From the NCBI GenBank assembly GCA_964420115.1, contig CAYQQO010000004.1, forward strand, positions 1-41,542: DNA of 41,542 bases. Direction: 5' to 3'. Shown here piece after piece: positions 1-8,250 of the stretch. The notes beneath the pieces are model-generated. The model was not told the origin of the DNA. It was given only the letters and a program-made list of their open reading frames with translations, and did no database searches. Made by a program: the position numbers and the translations under genes. The stretch's first letter is position 1, and every line of letters begins with the position of its first letter. This stretch comes from CAYQQO01 sp964420115 (lineage in GTDB: Bacteria; Patescibacteriota; Minisyncoccia; Portnoybacterales; UBA2143).

Positions 1-3
1 CTG

Positions 4-41
4 CATACATATTCAGACCCTTAAAGAGTCCAATATGTATG
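4..41. repeat. Inverted repeat downstream of tyrS
   Basis: A perfect 10-bp inverted repeat (CATACATATT at 4-13, AATATGTATG at 32-41) flanks an 18-base centre, in which GAC (16-18) and GTC (28-30) could add three more pairs. It lies 50 bases past the tyrS stop. No T-run follows on either strand, so it is not a standard intrinsic terminator. It may belong to a feature cut by the window edge. Bases 42-91 show nothing I can name. Confidence 0.4.
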
Positions 42-91
42 TGAACTTATGCATTAATCCAAACCACAGCCCTTAGACAAAATAAAATTAA

Positions 92-1300
92 TCAAGAAGC
101 TTTCTTAATTTTGGCAAAGTTCCTTTTCCCGGATTGGACAGTCAACCCGTCTTTAATGATTATTTCTCGATCCCAGTCACCAACTATTTTTTTATCTACC
201 CTAACAGCCCCCTGACTAATCAATCTTCTGGCCTCGCTTTTACTGGGAGCTAGTTTAATTTTAACCAATAAGTCTGTAATTTGATATCGGCTTTTAGTTA
301 ATTTAAAAACAGGAATATTTGAAGGTTTATCTTTTTTTTTGAAAACACGATTGAATTCTTTTTCCGCCTTTTCAGCCGCTTTTTTACTGTGATAAATAGA
401 GACTAGTTCACGGGCCAACTGCGCTTTAGCATCACGAGGATTCATTTTGCCGCTTTTAATTAACTCCCTTATTTGCTCAACTTCGCTTTCTGTGATATCG
501 GTGGCAAGCTCCATTGCTGGAGCTATCAATTGATCGGGCCAAGACATAATTTGGCCATACATACCATTAGGCATGGCGTCTAATGCAACCATATTCCCTT
601 CGCTTTTGCCCATTTTTTGCCCAAGAGGGTCGGTCAACAGCTTAGTTGTTAAAACAAATTTTTCTTTCTTTTTAAGAGCTTTTATTAAATCGCGGCCGCA
701 AAGCATATTAAATGTCTGATCGTTGCCTCCTACTTCCAAATCAACGCCCAAAGATAAACTGTCATATGCTTGAGCAAGGGGGTAAAAAAATTCGTGCAAA
801 TAAATTGGTTTTTTTGCTTTTATCCTTTCCTGAAACATATCACGGACAATCATTTGACCAACAGTAAAATTAGAAGAAATCTCGATTAAATCAGCAAAAG
901 TCAGTTTATCAAGCCACTGGCTGTTATACATAATTTTAGCTGGATTTTTGCCTGAGAACTTTAAAATTTTTGCCGCCAGTTTTTTGTAATTTTTGGCATT
1001 TTTTAATACCTCTTGACGGGTCAATCTTTTTCTGGTTGCTTTTTTGTCAGTTGGATCGCCAATCATGCCGGTAAAATCGCCTAAAAGCATTATCACTTCA
1101 TGGCCTAAATCTTGAAATTGAGCTAATTTTTTCAATGTTATGGCGTGACCAATATGAAGAGCCGGAGCAGTTGGGTCATACCCGCAATAAAGCCGCAGCC
1201 GCCTGCCTGATTCTAATTCTTTTTCTAAAGCAGCCCGGCTGGGATAAATATTTTCCACCCCCCGGCTTAACGCTCTGTTTTTCTTGTCTTCTTGACCCAT
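92..1300 (-). CDS. tyrS: Tyrosyl-tRNA synthetase
   Basis: Class I aminoacyl-tRNA synthetase that charges tRNA-Tyr with tyrosine in the cytoplasm. Numbered from the start chosen here (402 aa), the HIGH motif is at residues 49-52, the GGNDQ tyrosine-pocket segment lies near 192-196, and the KMSKS loop reads KMGKS at 229-233. About 64 C-terminal residues form an S4-type RNA-binding domain. The frame stays open to an ATG at 1348, but I start at the ATG at 1300. The 16 extra residues do not resemble the family N-terminus, and a near-consensus promoter (TTGACT, 17 bp, TATACT) lies inside that stretch, so transcription should begin about 4 bases before 1300. An AAAGG also precedes this ATG. It is transcribed divergently from the PBP gene. 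Identity is secure; the start is well supported but inferred. Confidence 0.95.
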   Translation of the reverse strand: MGQEDKKNRALSRGVENIYPSRAALEKELESGRRLRLYCGYDPTAPALHIGHAITLKKLAQFQDLGHEVIMLLGDFTGMIGDPTDKKATRKRLTRQEVLKNAKNYKKLAAKILKFSGKNPAKIMYNSQWLDKLTFADLIEISSNFTVGQMIVRDMFQERIKAKKPIYLHEFFYPLAQAYDSLSLGVDLEVGGNDQTFNMLCGRDLIKALKKKEKFVLTTKLLTDPLGQKMGKSEGNMVALDAMPNGMYGQIMSWPDQLIAPAMELATDITESEVEQIRELIKSGKMNPRDAKAQLARELVSIYHSKKAAEKAEKEFNRVFKKKDKPSNIPVFKLTKSRYQITDLLVKIKLAPSKSEARRLISQGAVRVDKKIVGDWDREIIIKDGLTVQSGKRNFAKIKKAS

Positions 1301-1310
1301 TATTGCCTTT

Positions 1311-1339
1311 AGTATAGCACCCTTGATAAAGCGAGTCAA
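1311..1339 (-). promoter_or_regulatory. tyrS promoter (sigma70-type)
   Basis: On the minus strand TTGACT (1334-1339) and TATACT (1311-1316) are separated by exactly 17 bases. The predicted transcript start is near 1304, only 4 bases before the ATG at 1300, so the tyrS mRNA would be nearly leaderless. The element overlaps the region holding the divergent PBP promoter. Confidence 0.75.
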
Positions 1340-1341
1340 TT

Positions 1342-1369
1342 TTGGCACAATAAAGAAAGACTCTACTAT
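1342..1369 (+). promoter_or_regulatory. Putative promoter of the PBP gene
   Basis: TTGGCA (1342-1347), 16 bases, then TACTAT (1364-1369) on the plus strand. The predicted start is near 1376, three bases before the ATG at 1379, so this would also be a leaderless transcript. The -10 match is only 4 of 6. An alternative -10, TATAAA (1367-1372), has 19-bp spacing. It is back to back with the tyrS promoter. Confidence 0.45.
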
Positions 1370-1378
1370 AAAAAGTCA

Positions 1379-3940
1379 ATGAGAAAAAAGAAAAAACAAT
1401 ATATTAAAAAGATAGCCAGATTAATCTTTTTTGGCTCTCTTTTAGGCGGGTTGGCAATAATCGGTCTTTTTGCTGTTTTCGCCAAAGATTTGCCTGACCC
1501 GGCAAAAATCAGCGAGCGGAAAATAACCCAATCAACCAAAATTTATGACAGAACCGGGGAAATAATTCTCTATGATATCCATGGCGAAGAAAAAAGAACA
1601 ATTATTCCCTTTGAAGATATCCCAGAATATATCAAGGGGGCAACCGTCGCCATTGAAGACGATAATTTTTATCATCATATTGGCTTTGATTGGAAGGGAA
1701 TTTTAAGGGCAGCATGGGCTAACTTGCGCGGCAAAAGAATCGTCCAAGGCGGCTCCACCATCTCCCAGCAATATATTAAAAACGCTTTTTTAGGCGGGCC
1801 CAGATCAGAAAGAACATTCACCAGAAAAATTAAAGAGCTTATTCTGTCTTTAGAGCTGGAAAGAAGGTATGAGAAAGACGAAATCTTTAGTTTCTACCTT
1901 AATCAGGTCCCTTACGGTTCTAATGCTTATGGCATTGAAGCGGCTGCTAGAACATTTTTTAATAAACCAGCAAAAGAATTGACATTAGCCCAGTCAGCTC
2001 TTTTGGCCTCTCTGCCGCAGGCGCCAAGCTATTATTCGCCCTATGGCTCTCATCCCGATGAACTGGAAGCCAGAAAAAATCTGGTTCTCAATAAAATGGC
2101 TCTCTTCGGCTATATTTCTCAAGAACAAGCAGACCAAGCAAAATTAGAAGAACTAAAATACTCTTCTCAAGGTGATCTAAAGGCGCATCATTTTATCACT
2201 ATGATAAAAGAATATTTAGAAGAGAATTACAGTGAGCGCTACGGCGATATCAACGCCGCCGGTCTGAAGGTTTACACAACACTTGATTGGACCCTGCAAG
2301 AAATTGCCGAAGAAGAAATAGCCAAACAAGTTGATTACAATGAAAAAACATACCGGGCTAAAAATGCCGCTTTAGTAGCCGTTGACCCAAAAAGCGGCCA
2401 ACTATTAGCCTTGGTCGGGTCAAAAAAATACAGCGAAGATCAGTTTAATGTCGCTACCAGCCCCAACCGCCAGCCCGGGTCCTCTTTTAAACCCCTTGTC
2501 TACGCCTTGGCTTTTGAGAAAGGATACCGACCGGAAACAATTGTTTTTGATCTATCTACTAATTTTAGCCCGCCCGGACCCTACCAAAAAGATTATATCC
2601 CGACAAACTATGATATGGGCTACCGCGGCCCAATAACATTAAAAAGCGCCTTGGCCCAATCAATTAATATTCCGGCTGTAAAAACCCTTTATTTGGCAGG
2701 CGTTGATGAAGCGATTAATTTGGCCCAAGATATGGGCATTACAACACTAAAAGACAGAAGCAGATATGGGCTGTCTTTAGTTTTGGGAGGCGGCGAAGTT
2801 AAACTAATAGATGAAACAGCCGCCTACGGCGTCTTTGCCGCTGAAGGAATTAAGCGCCCCTTAACTTTTATACTAAAAATTAAAGATGCTCAAGGAAGGG
2901 TTTTAGAAGAATATGAAGATGATCCAACAAAAGTTTTAAACCCAGAAACAGCCAGAAAAATTAGCGACATTCTCTCTGATGATGACGCCCGAGCGCCAAT
3001 GTTTGGCCGACATTCTCGTCTGTATATCCCGGGCATCCCAGTGGCGGTGAAAACAGGAACCACCCAAGATTACAGCGACGGCTGGACAGTCGGCTATACC
3101 CCAAGCCTATCAGTCGGCGTCTGGGCGGGCAATAATGACTATCGGGACAAAATGAGAATAGGGACAGCCGGTGTTTCTGTGGCCGGCCCTATTTGGCATA
3201 ATTTTATAAAAAGGGCTTATCAGATAAAAAGCATTGGCAGCGAACTGGGAAATGGCCAAAAATACAAACCAAAAAAAGAAAATGAATTCGCCCTGCCCAA
3301 AAACACAGAATATTTCACTCCCCCCGAAAAAATAGCTACCAGCACCAAACCAATGATTGGAGGCCAAATAACTTATCAAAATAAAGTGAAAATAGATTCT
3401 GTTTCCGGTAAATTAGCAACTGGACTGACTCCGCCGGACTTAATTATAGAAAAAAGCTATCAACAAGCCCACTCTATTTTATATTACATTAATAGAAACG
3501 ATCCTTTAGGACCCTTCCCTAAAAACCCGGAAAATGACGAACAATTTTTAAGATGGGAAGAGCCGGTTTTAAAATGGGCCGAACAACAACCCTGCACTGA
3601 AAAGTCATGCTACAACCAAAGCCCGCCGACTGAATATGATGATATCCACACCGAAGAAAATAAAATAAAGATAGAAATTACCTCTCCTAAAAAAAACCAA
3701 TTAATTAAAGAATATACATTAACTATCACCACTCAAATAGAAGCCAACCTGCCAATTAGCCAAGTTGACTTCTTTTTCAATAATAAATTCGTAGGCAGTG
3801 ATAATTCTTTCCCTTATTCTACTACCTTCAATCTTGGACCATACCTCCTCCCTCAAAACAAACAAACAATTAAGGTCCGCGCTTATGATGAGGTTTTAAA
3901 TAGAGATGAAGACGAAATAATTATTAAAACAAACTTTTAG
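1379..3940 (+). CDS. Class A penicillin-binding protein (PBP1A-like)
   Basis: Bifunctional peptidoglycan synthase (853 aa) that polymerises lipid II glycan strands and cross-links the peptides outside the membrane. It has a basic cytoplasmic start, a membrane anchor at about 14-35, and a GT51 glycosyltransferase domain with EDDNFYHH (93-100) and QGGSTISQQ (123-131). The transpeptidase domain has SSFK (368-371, nucleophile S368), SIN (428-430) and KTGT (558-561). Unlike minimal PBPs it carries about 200 further residues; the last 80 or so look like an Ig/PKD-type beta domain, possibly for wall or surface contacts. It stands alone, divergent from tyrS and closed by a bidirectional terminator. 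Family assignment is firm; the role of the C-terminal domain is inference. Confidence 0.94.
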   Translation: MRKKKKQYIKKIARLIFFGSLLGGLAIIGLFAVFAKDLPDPAKISERKITQSTKIYDRTGEIILYDIHGEEKRTIIPFEDIPEYIKGATVAIEDDNFYHHIGFDWKGILRAAWANLRGKRIVQGGSTISQQYIKNAFLGGPRSERTFTRKIKELILSLELERRYEKDEIFSFYLNQVPYGSNAYGIEAAARTFFNKPAKELTLAQSALLASLPQAPSYYSPYGSHPDELEARKNLVLNKMALFGYISQEQADQAKLEELKYSSQGDLKAHHFITMIKEYLEENYSERYGDINAAGLKVYTTLDWTLQEIAEEEIAKQVDYNEKTYRAKNAALVAVDPKSGQLLALVGSKKYSEDQFNVATSPNRQPGSSFKPLVYALAFEKGYRPETIVFDLSTNFSPPGPYQKDYIPTNYDMGYRGPITLKSALAQSINIPAVKTLYLAGVDEAINLAQDMGITTLKDRSRYGLSLVLGGGEVKLIDETAAYGVFAAEGIKRPLTFILKIKDAQGRVLEEYEDDPTKVLNPETARKISDILSDDDARAPMFGRHSRLYIPGIPVAVKTGTTQDYSDGWTVGYTPSLSVGVWAGNNDYRDKMRIGTAGVSVAGPIWHNFIKRAYQIKSIGSELGNGQKYKPKKENEFALPKNTEYFTPPEKIATSTKPMIGGQITYQNKVKIDSVSGKLATGLTPPDLIIEKSYQQAHSILYYINRNDPLGPFPKNPENDEQFLRWEEPVLKWAEQQPCTEKSCYNQSPPTEYDDIHTEENKIKIEITSPKKNQLIKEYTLTITTQIEANLPISQVDFFFNNKFVGSDNSFPYSTTFNLGPYLLPQNKQTIKVRAYDEVLNRDEDEIIIKTNF

Positions 3941-3970
3941 AAAACAAGAAGGTATTTTTAACAACAACCA

Positions 3971-4003
3971 AAAACCCCGAATAGAATTTCTATTCGGGGT
4001 TTT
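3971..4003. terminator. Bidirectional intrinsic terminator
   Basis: The G+C-rich stem CCCCGAATAG / CTATTCGGGG has a short AATTT-type loop and is flanked by AAAA on the left and TTTT on the right. It therefore works for both the rightward PBP gene and the leftward dnaN gene, which converge here. A second, bulged G+C stem with no T-run lies at about 4035-4060, downstream of dnaN. Confidence 0.85.
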
Positions 4004-4106
4004 ATAAACAACTTGCAGATAACAACGTTTACCGCCGTCGCGCTATGATATCGCGCTGACACTCCTAAGCTCTATACCCCCCCTCTTTTATCTCTGGTCT
4101 CTATTA

Positions 4107-5237
4107 TTAAGCTTTAATCGGCATTACCACGTAAGTATAACTAATATCGCCAACTGGTCTAATAACCGAAGGACCGGTAGAGCTATTTAACCCAAAAAAG
4201 ACCTTATCGCTAAAAATATTATTTAAACCGCCTAAAAGATAATTATAGTCAAAAACAACTTCAACTTCTTCTTCCCCATTTATTTCTGCTTCTATTTTTG
4301 ACTTATTTTCTCCAACATCAACATCTTTTGATAAAATTTCAATAGATGATTTTTGAGGATTAAAAGTTATTTTAACATCATTAATTTTCCCGGAAAACAA
4401 ACTGGCAATTTTAATATTTTTAATCAATTCCTCCCTACTAACAACCGTCTGTGTTTTAAAACTATTAGGAATAATTTGTTGGTAATCAGGGTATTTCCCT
4501 TCAATTAATCTTGAAATAACTTGACAATAACCTAAATCAAATAAGATTTGGTTGTTTGATAAAATAATTTCTACATCTTGATCTGATTCATCGCCTATTA
4601 AATCTTTTTCTCCTAAAATTCTAATTAATTCAGAAATAGTTCTTTGAGGGATAATAATTGATTGTTTATTAATTTTAGATACACTCCCCTCTGTTTCAAG
4701 ATTTTTTTCAGCTAAACGAAAACTATCAGTAGCCGCCATTTTTATACTGCCTTTTTCAAAATTAACAAAAATACCTGAAATTTCCGGACGTGATTCAGAT
4801 AAAGCAGACATTTCAACAACTTGTGAAAGTCCGTTTTTTAAAAGACCGCCCTTTATTTTAATTAACGGCTTATCTTTAATTTTAGGGATAATTGGGAAAT
4901 CATCAGCTTTAATCCCCTTTAAATTTGCTTTAAATTTTTCGCATTTTAATTCTAATTGATTTTCTTTTACCTTCATTTTAATTTTTTTATTTGGTAAATT
5001 CCCAATAAAACCACTTATCAACCTAGCTGGCACAGTAATCCCCCCTTTTTCCACAATTTTTCCATTAACCCAGCAATTAATTCCAATCTCTAAATTAGTT
5101 GAAGAAATTTTTAATTTATTTCCTTCACTAATTAAAAGAAGGTTGTTTAGTATTGGCAGTGTAAGATTCCGGCCTATAATTCTTTCGGTGATATTTAGTG
5201 CTTGTTTTATATTTTTTTGAAGGCAAATTACTTTCAT
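4107..5237 (-). CDS. dnaN: DNA polymerase III beta subunit (sliding clamp)
   Basis: Ring-shaped processivity clamp that tethers DNA polymerase III to the template. The 376-aa length is normal for the family. The N-terminal pattern (alternating helix and strand, with a TLPILNNLLL segment near 25-36) and the end VVMPIKA match bacterial beta clamps with three repeated domains. It starts at ATG 5237 and lies 176 bases downstream of dnaA on the same strand, the usual dnaA-dnaN order. The sequence before its ATG is almost pure A+T with no Shine-Dalgarno motif, so translation is probably leaderless or SD-independent. Confidence 0.95.
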   Translation of the reverse strand: MKVICLQKNIKQALNITERIIGRNLTLPILNNLLLISEGNKLKISSTNLEIGINCWVNGKIVEKGGITVPARLISGFIGNLPNKKIKMKVKENQLELKCEKFKANLKGIKADDFPIIPKIKDKPLIKIKGGLLKNGLSQVVEMSALSESRPEISGIFVNFEKGSIKMAATDSFRLAEKNLETEGSVSKINKQSIIIPQRTISELIRILGEKDLIGDESDQDVEIILSNNQILFDLGYCQVISRLIEGKYPDYQQIIPNSFKTQTVVSREELIKNIKIASLFSGKINDVKITFNPQKSSIEILSKDVDVGENKSKIEAEINGEEEVEVVFDYNYLLGGLNNIFSDKVFFGLNSSTGPSVIRPVGDISYTYVVMPIKA

Positions 5238-5413
5238 ATTTTTAATTTTATTTTTAATAATAATAACTATTTATAAATTTATTATTGTGGTTATTAAGTG
5301 TTGAGTTATTTGGGGAAAACAGCTATTTATTTGATATATATTTAGTTTTTTTATTTTAAATAATGTTAATAAATTTATTGAAAGTTTGGGGATAAATATC
5401 TAATAATCTCTGG
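5238..5413. other. dnaA-dnaN spacer, candidate oriC part
   Basis: A very A+T-rich 176-bp gap. The best DnaA-box-like site is TTATCCCCA on the minus strand (5387-5395), one mismatch from TTATCCACA. A second, weaker match lies around 5286-5294 with two mismatches. The A+T-rich block at 5240-5290 could be an unwinding element. The location between dnaA and dnaN, with gene directions diverging just beyond dnaA, fits an origin, but the boxes are weak. Confidence 0.4.
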
Positions 5414-6781
5414 TTAATTTATATTATTTGAATAATATAATCTTTCTTTAATTAAGTTGATTTCCTGTTGTATTAATTCATTATTTTCAATTGCTTTATT
5501 TATTTTATTACAAGCATACATTACAGTAGTATGGTCTCGTCCGCCTAATTTTTCACCGATATAAGGGTAAGAACTGTTTAATTCTTGTCTAATTAGATAC
5601 ATACAGATTTGACGGGGATAAACTAATTCTTTTTTTCTTGAATGGTTAATTAAATCAGTAGTAGTGATGTTATAAAAATCAGCTACTATTTTAATAATAT
5701 TTTTAAAATTAGTAATTCTTTTAGGGGGTGAAATAATTGTTCCTAATATTTTTGAAGTTGTTTTTAAATTTGGTTGAGTATTGTTCATTTGGCAAAAAGC
5801 CATTACTCTATTTAGGGCTCCTTCTAATTCTCTGATATTTTTTTGAATATTAGTAGCAATATAAATAAGGACATCTTCTGGAATTTTGAATTTTTTTTCC
5901 TTAACTTTTCTTTTAAGAATCGCCATTCTTGTTTCATAATCAGGAAAGGAAATATCAGCGATCATTCCCCCTTCAAAACGAGAGCGGAGACGCTCTTCTA
6001 AAGTGGAAATTGCTTTAGGTGGTCTATCAGAGCTAATGATTATTTGTTTGTTTTTTTGGTAAAGGGCGTTGAAAGTATGGAAAAATTCCTCCTGTGTTTT
6101 TTCTTTTCCGGCGATAAAATGAATATCATCAATTATTAAAGCATCTATTTTTTGGTATTTTTTCTTGAAAAAATCCATTCCTCTTTTAGAAATAGCGTCA
6201 ACTAATTCAGAGGTGTATTTTTCTGAGCTTAGATATTGAACTTTTTTAGAGGGGTGTTTTTTAATCAACTCATTACCCACTGCTTGTAGGAGATGTGTTT
6301 TTCCTAAGCCGGTCCCGCCATAAATAAATAAAGGATTATAAAGAGTTCCTAAATGTTTGGTAATGGCTATGCCTGCTGCTTGAGCCAATTCATTAAAAGA
6401 GCCAACGACAAAATTATCTAAGGTGTATTTGGGGTTTAAGTTGGTTTCTTTATTAAAATTAATTTCCTGAAAATCTAATTGAGGGCTGGGAATAATTGTT
6501 TCTTTTTTCTTTTTAAATAAAGATGGTTTTTGAATAACTTCTCCAATAACAAAAGAAACATCCTTGATGTCGGGCGACTTATCACGGAGGGCTTTTAAAA
6601 TTAATTTATTATATTTATTTTCCAACCATTCTTTAGTAAAACCATTGGGGACGCTAACAATCACTACTCCGTCTTTTTTGGAGTGTATTTTAGTGTTTTT
6701 AAACCAAGTAATAAAGTTAGCTCGCGAGATATTTAATTCAATTTCTGCAAGGATAGTTTGCCAGAGCTCTTTAGACTGCAT
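5414..6781 (-). CDS. dnaA: Chromosomal replication initiator DnaA
   Basis: AAA+ ATPase that binds DnaA boxes at oriC, melts the origin and loads the helicase. With the start at ATG 6781 it is 455 aa and opens with MQSKELWQTIL, the standard domain I start. Walker A GGTGLGKTH is at about 155-163 and Walker B LIIDDIHF at about 215-222. The C-terminal domain IV contains the DNA-binding signature LGGRDHTTVMYACNKI. The frame extends to an ATG at 6799, but a TATAAT hexamer (6786-6791) sits between the two start codons and would put the transcript start at the 6781 ATG. Domain II is short. It lies upstream of dnaN and is divergent from rpmH. Confidence 0.95.
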   Translation of the reverse strand: MQSKELWQTILAEIELNISRANFITWFKNTKIHSKKDGVVIVSVPNGFTKEWLENKYNKLILKALRDKSPDIKDVSFVIGEVIQKPSLFKKKKETIIPSPQLDFQEINFNKETNLNPKYTLDNFVVGSFNELAQAAGIAITKHLGTLYNPLFIYGGTGLGKTHLLQAVGNELIKKHPSKKVQYLSSEKYTSELVDAISKRGMDFFKKKYQKIDALIIDDIHFIAGKEKTQEEFFHTFNALYQKNKQIIISSDRPPKAISTLEERLRSRFEGGMIADISFPDYETRMAILKRKVKEKKFKIPEDVLIYIATNIQKNIRELEGALNRVMAFCQMNNTQPNLKTTSKILGTIISPPKRITNFKNIIKIVADFYNITTTDLINHSRKKELVYPRQICMYLIRQELNSSYPYIGEKLGGRDHTTVMYACNKINKAIENNELIQQEINLIKERLYYSNNIN

Positions 6782-6785
6782 AAGT

Positions 6786-6791
6786 ATTATA
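6786..6791 (-). promoter_or_regulatory. dnaA -10 box
   Basis: A perfect TATAAT on the minus strand lies 4 bases before the ATG at 6781. Seven bases downstream of its end falls within the start codon, implying leaderless dnaA mRNA. I find no good -35 at 16-18 bp. A second TATAAT-like block lies further upstream, near 6818-6823. Confidence 0.4.
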
Positions 6792-6937
6792 TATGGCAAT
6801 TAATTTTCTAATTAATAATTATAGCTTATTTTAACACAATCAAAAATTAAACTAAATGTCTGTAAACCCTCCTTTTGGTGGTGTATCTGTTAATAAGTTG
6901 TGGAAGAGCGGTGGAGGAAGCTTTTAGTAAATGGCAT

Positions 6938-6965
6938 TTGACTAAAGAGGTAATAAAATGATAAC
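6938..6965 (+). promoter_or_regulatory. Putative rpmH operon promoter
   Basis: TTGACT (6938-6943), 16 bases, then GATAAC (6960-6965) on the plus strand. It would give a leader of about 24 bases before rpmH. The dnaA-rpmH gap (6782-6995) otherwise holds only degenerate DnaA-box-like motifs, for example TTGTGGAAG around 6898-6906. Confidence 0.45.
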
Positions 6966-6995
6966 CTAAATTAAACTAATTAGCAATCATATTCT

Positions 6996-7130
6996 ATGTC
7001 AACTACATACAAGCCGAAAAAAAGAAAGAGAAAAAGAGTCCATGGTTTTAGGAAGCGGATGGCAACAAGATACGGACGCCGGATTTTATCCAAGAGGAGA
7101 AAGAAAAAAAGAGAAAAATTAACTGTTTAA
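6996..7130 (+). CDS. rpmH: 50S ribosomal protein L34
   Basis: A 44-codon gene read directly from the sequence, from ATG 6996 to TAA 7130. It encodes a very basic peptide starting MSTTYKPKKRKRKRVHGF with the L34 core RKRMATRYGRRILSKRR. L34 is a small protein of the large ribosomal subunit that contacts 23S rRNA. Its place between dnaA and rnpA is the conserved bacterial arrangement. No Shine-Dalgarno motif precedes the ATG. It ends 17 bases before rnpA, with which it is presumably cotranscribed. Confidence 0.95.
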   Translation: MSTTYKPKKRKRKRVHGFRKRMATRYGRRILSKRRKKKREKLTV

Positions 7131-7147
7131 TAAATAGTTTTGTTGGT

Positions 7148-7489
7148 GTGCTTAGAAGAGAGTATAAATTAAAGCAGAGAAACGATATATCTAATGTTTT
7201 TAAAGAGGGGGATTTTTTTGGAAGTAAGTTTATTAGATTAAAAACATTAAAAAATGGGTTAGAAATTAGCAGATTTGTTTTCGTTGTAGGGGCAAAAATT
7301 TCAAAAAAAGCAGTTGTTAGGAATAAAATTAAACGTCAATTAAATAAAATTATTCAAGATAAATTATTAAATATTAAAACCGGTTTTGATGTTATGGTTT
7401 TACCAAGCCCGGCAATAATAGATAAAAAATATTTAGAGATAAAAGAAGAATTAGTTAATTTATTTAAAAAGGCCAATCTTATTAAATAG
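7148..7489 (+). CDS. rnpA: Ribonuclease P protein component
   Basis: Protein subunit of RNase P, which helps the catalytic RNA bind precursor tRNAs for 5' maturation. At 113 aa it has the usual length. It begins LRREYKLKQRNDISNVFKEG and carries the family's basic RNR-type helix as RNKIKRQLNKI near 59-69. The start is GTG 7148, because no ATG is available upstream after the rpmH stop; ribosome binding signals are poor. The RNA partner gene (rnpB) is not in this window. Confidence 0.93.
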   Translation: MLRREYKLKQRNDISNVFKEGDFFGSKFIRLKTLKNGLEISRFVFVVGAKISKKAVVRNKIKRQLNKIIQDKLLNIKTGFDVMVLPSPAIIDKKYLEIKEELVNLFKKANLIK

Positions 7490-7503
7490 AGATAAATAGA
7501 GAA

Positions 7504-8250
7504 ATGAGCGCTATTGTAGATATTTTTAATATAACCCTTTACCAGCCATTGTTTAACGCATTAATTTGGCTCTATAACAATTTACCGGGACAGGATTTGG
7601 GTATAGCTATTATTGTTTTGACTGTTGTTATCAGGTTAATCCTTTATCCTCTTTCTAAAAAAGCGATTGCTTCGCAAAAAAGCATTAGTAAACTTCAGCC
7701 GAAAATAAAAGAAATCCAGAAAAAATATAAAAACAAGGAAGAGCAGGCCAAGGCGATGATGGAGTTGTATAAAGAATATAAAATTAATCCAATGGCCGGC
7801 TGTCTGCCTTTGCTCATTCAATTTCCTATTTTAATAGCTCTTTACCGCGTTTTTATCACCGGGCTTAATTCTGATAAATTTAATTTACTTTATTCTTTTG
7901 TTAGGCCGCCGGATTCACTAAATACCATCTTTTTAGGAATAGTTGATTTATCCCAGAGAAGTGTTGTCTTGGCGCTTATTGCCGGATTTTTCCAGTTTAT
8001 CCAGTCAAAAATGATTATGCCGCAAAAACCAACCAGCCAGGCAAAAGATAATAAAAAGGGCAATGTGGATTTTTCAGTTATGATGAGCCAACAAATGACA
8101 TATTTTATGCCTATTATAACTATTTTTATCTCATTAAGTATGCCGGCTGCTTTGCCTCTTTATTGGATAGTTATTACTCTTTTTGGCATTATCCAGCAGT
8201 ATTTTACTAAAATTCAAATAGAGCCGGCAGAGGCAAATAAAAAAACATGA
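7504..8250 (+). CDS. yidC: Membrane protein insertase YidC/Oxa1
   Basis: Inserts and folds membrane proteins, with or without SecYEG. At 248 aa it is the short Gram-positive/CPR form without the large periplasmic P1 domain. It has hydrophobic segments at about 33-52, 97-115, 150-170 and 198-225. The groove arginine is probably in VIRLILYPL, followed by the coiled basic loop KLQPKIKEIQKKYKNKEEQ and the conserved INPMAGCLPLLIQFPI. It follows rnpA by 14 bases, and its TGA stop overlaps the next gene's ATG (ATGA), suggesting coupled translation. Confidence 0.94.
   Translation: MSAIVDIFNITLYQPLFNALIWLYNNLPGQDLGIAIIVLTVVIRLILYPLSKKAIASQKSISKLQPKIKEIQKKYKNKEEQAKAMMELYKEYKINPMAGCLPLLIQFPILIALYRVFITGLNSDKFNLLYSFVRPPDSLNTIFLGIVDLSQRSVVLALIAGFFQFIQSKMIMPQKPTSQAKDNKKGNVDFSVMMSQQMTYFMPIITIFISLSMPAALPLYWIVITLFGIIQQYFTKIQIEPAEANKKT

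Noticed and set aside
1301..1348. N-terminal extension of the tyrS frame to an ATG at 1348
   Set aside because: The 16 codons overlap a TTGACT-17-TATACT promoter and do not match the family's N-terminus.
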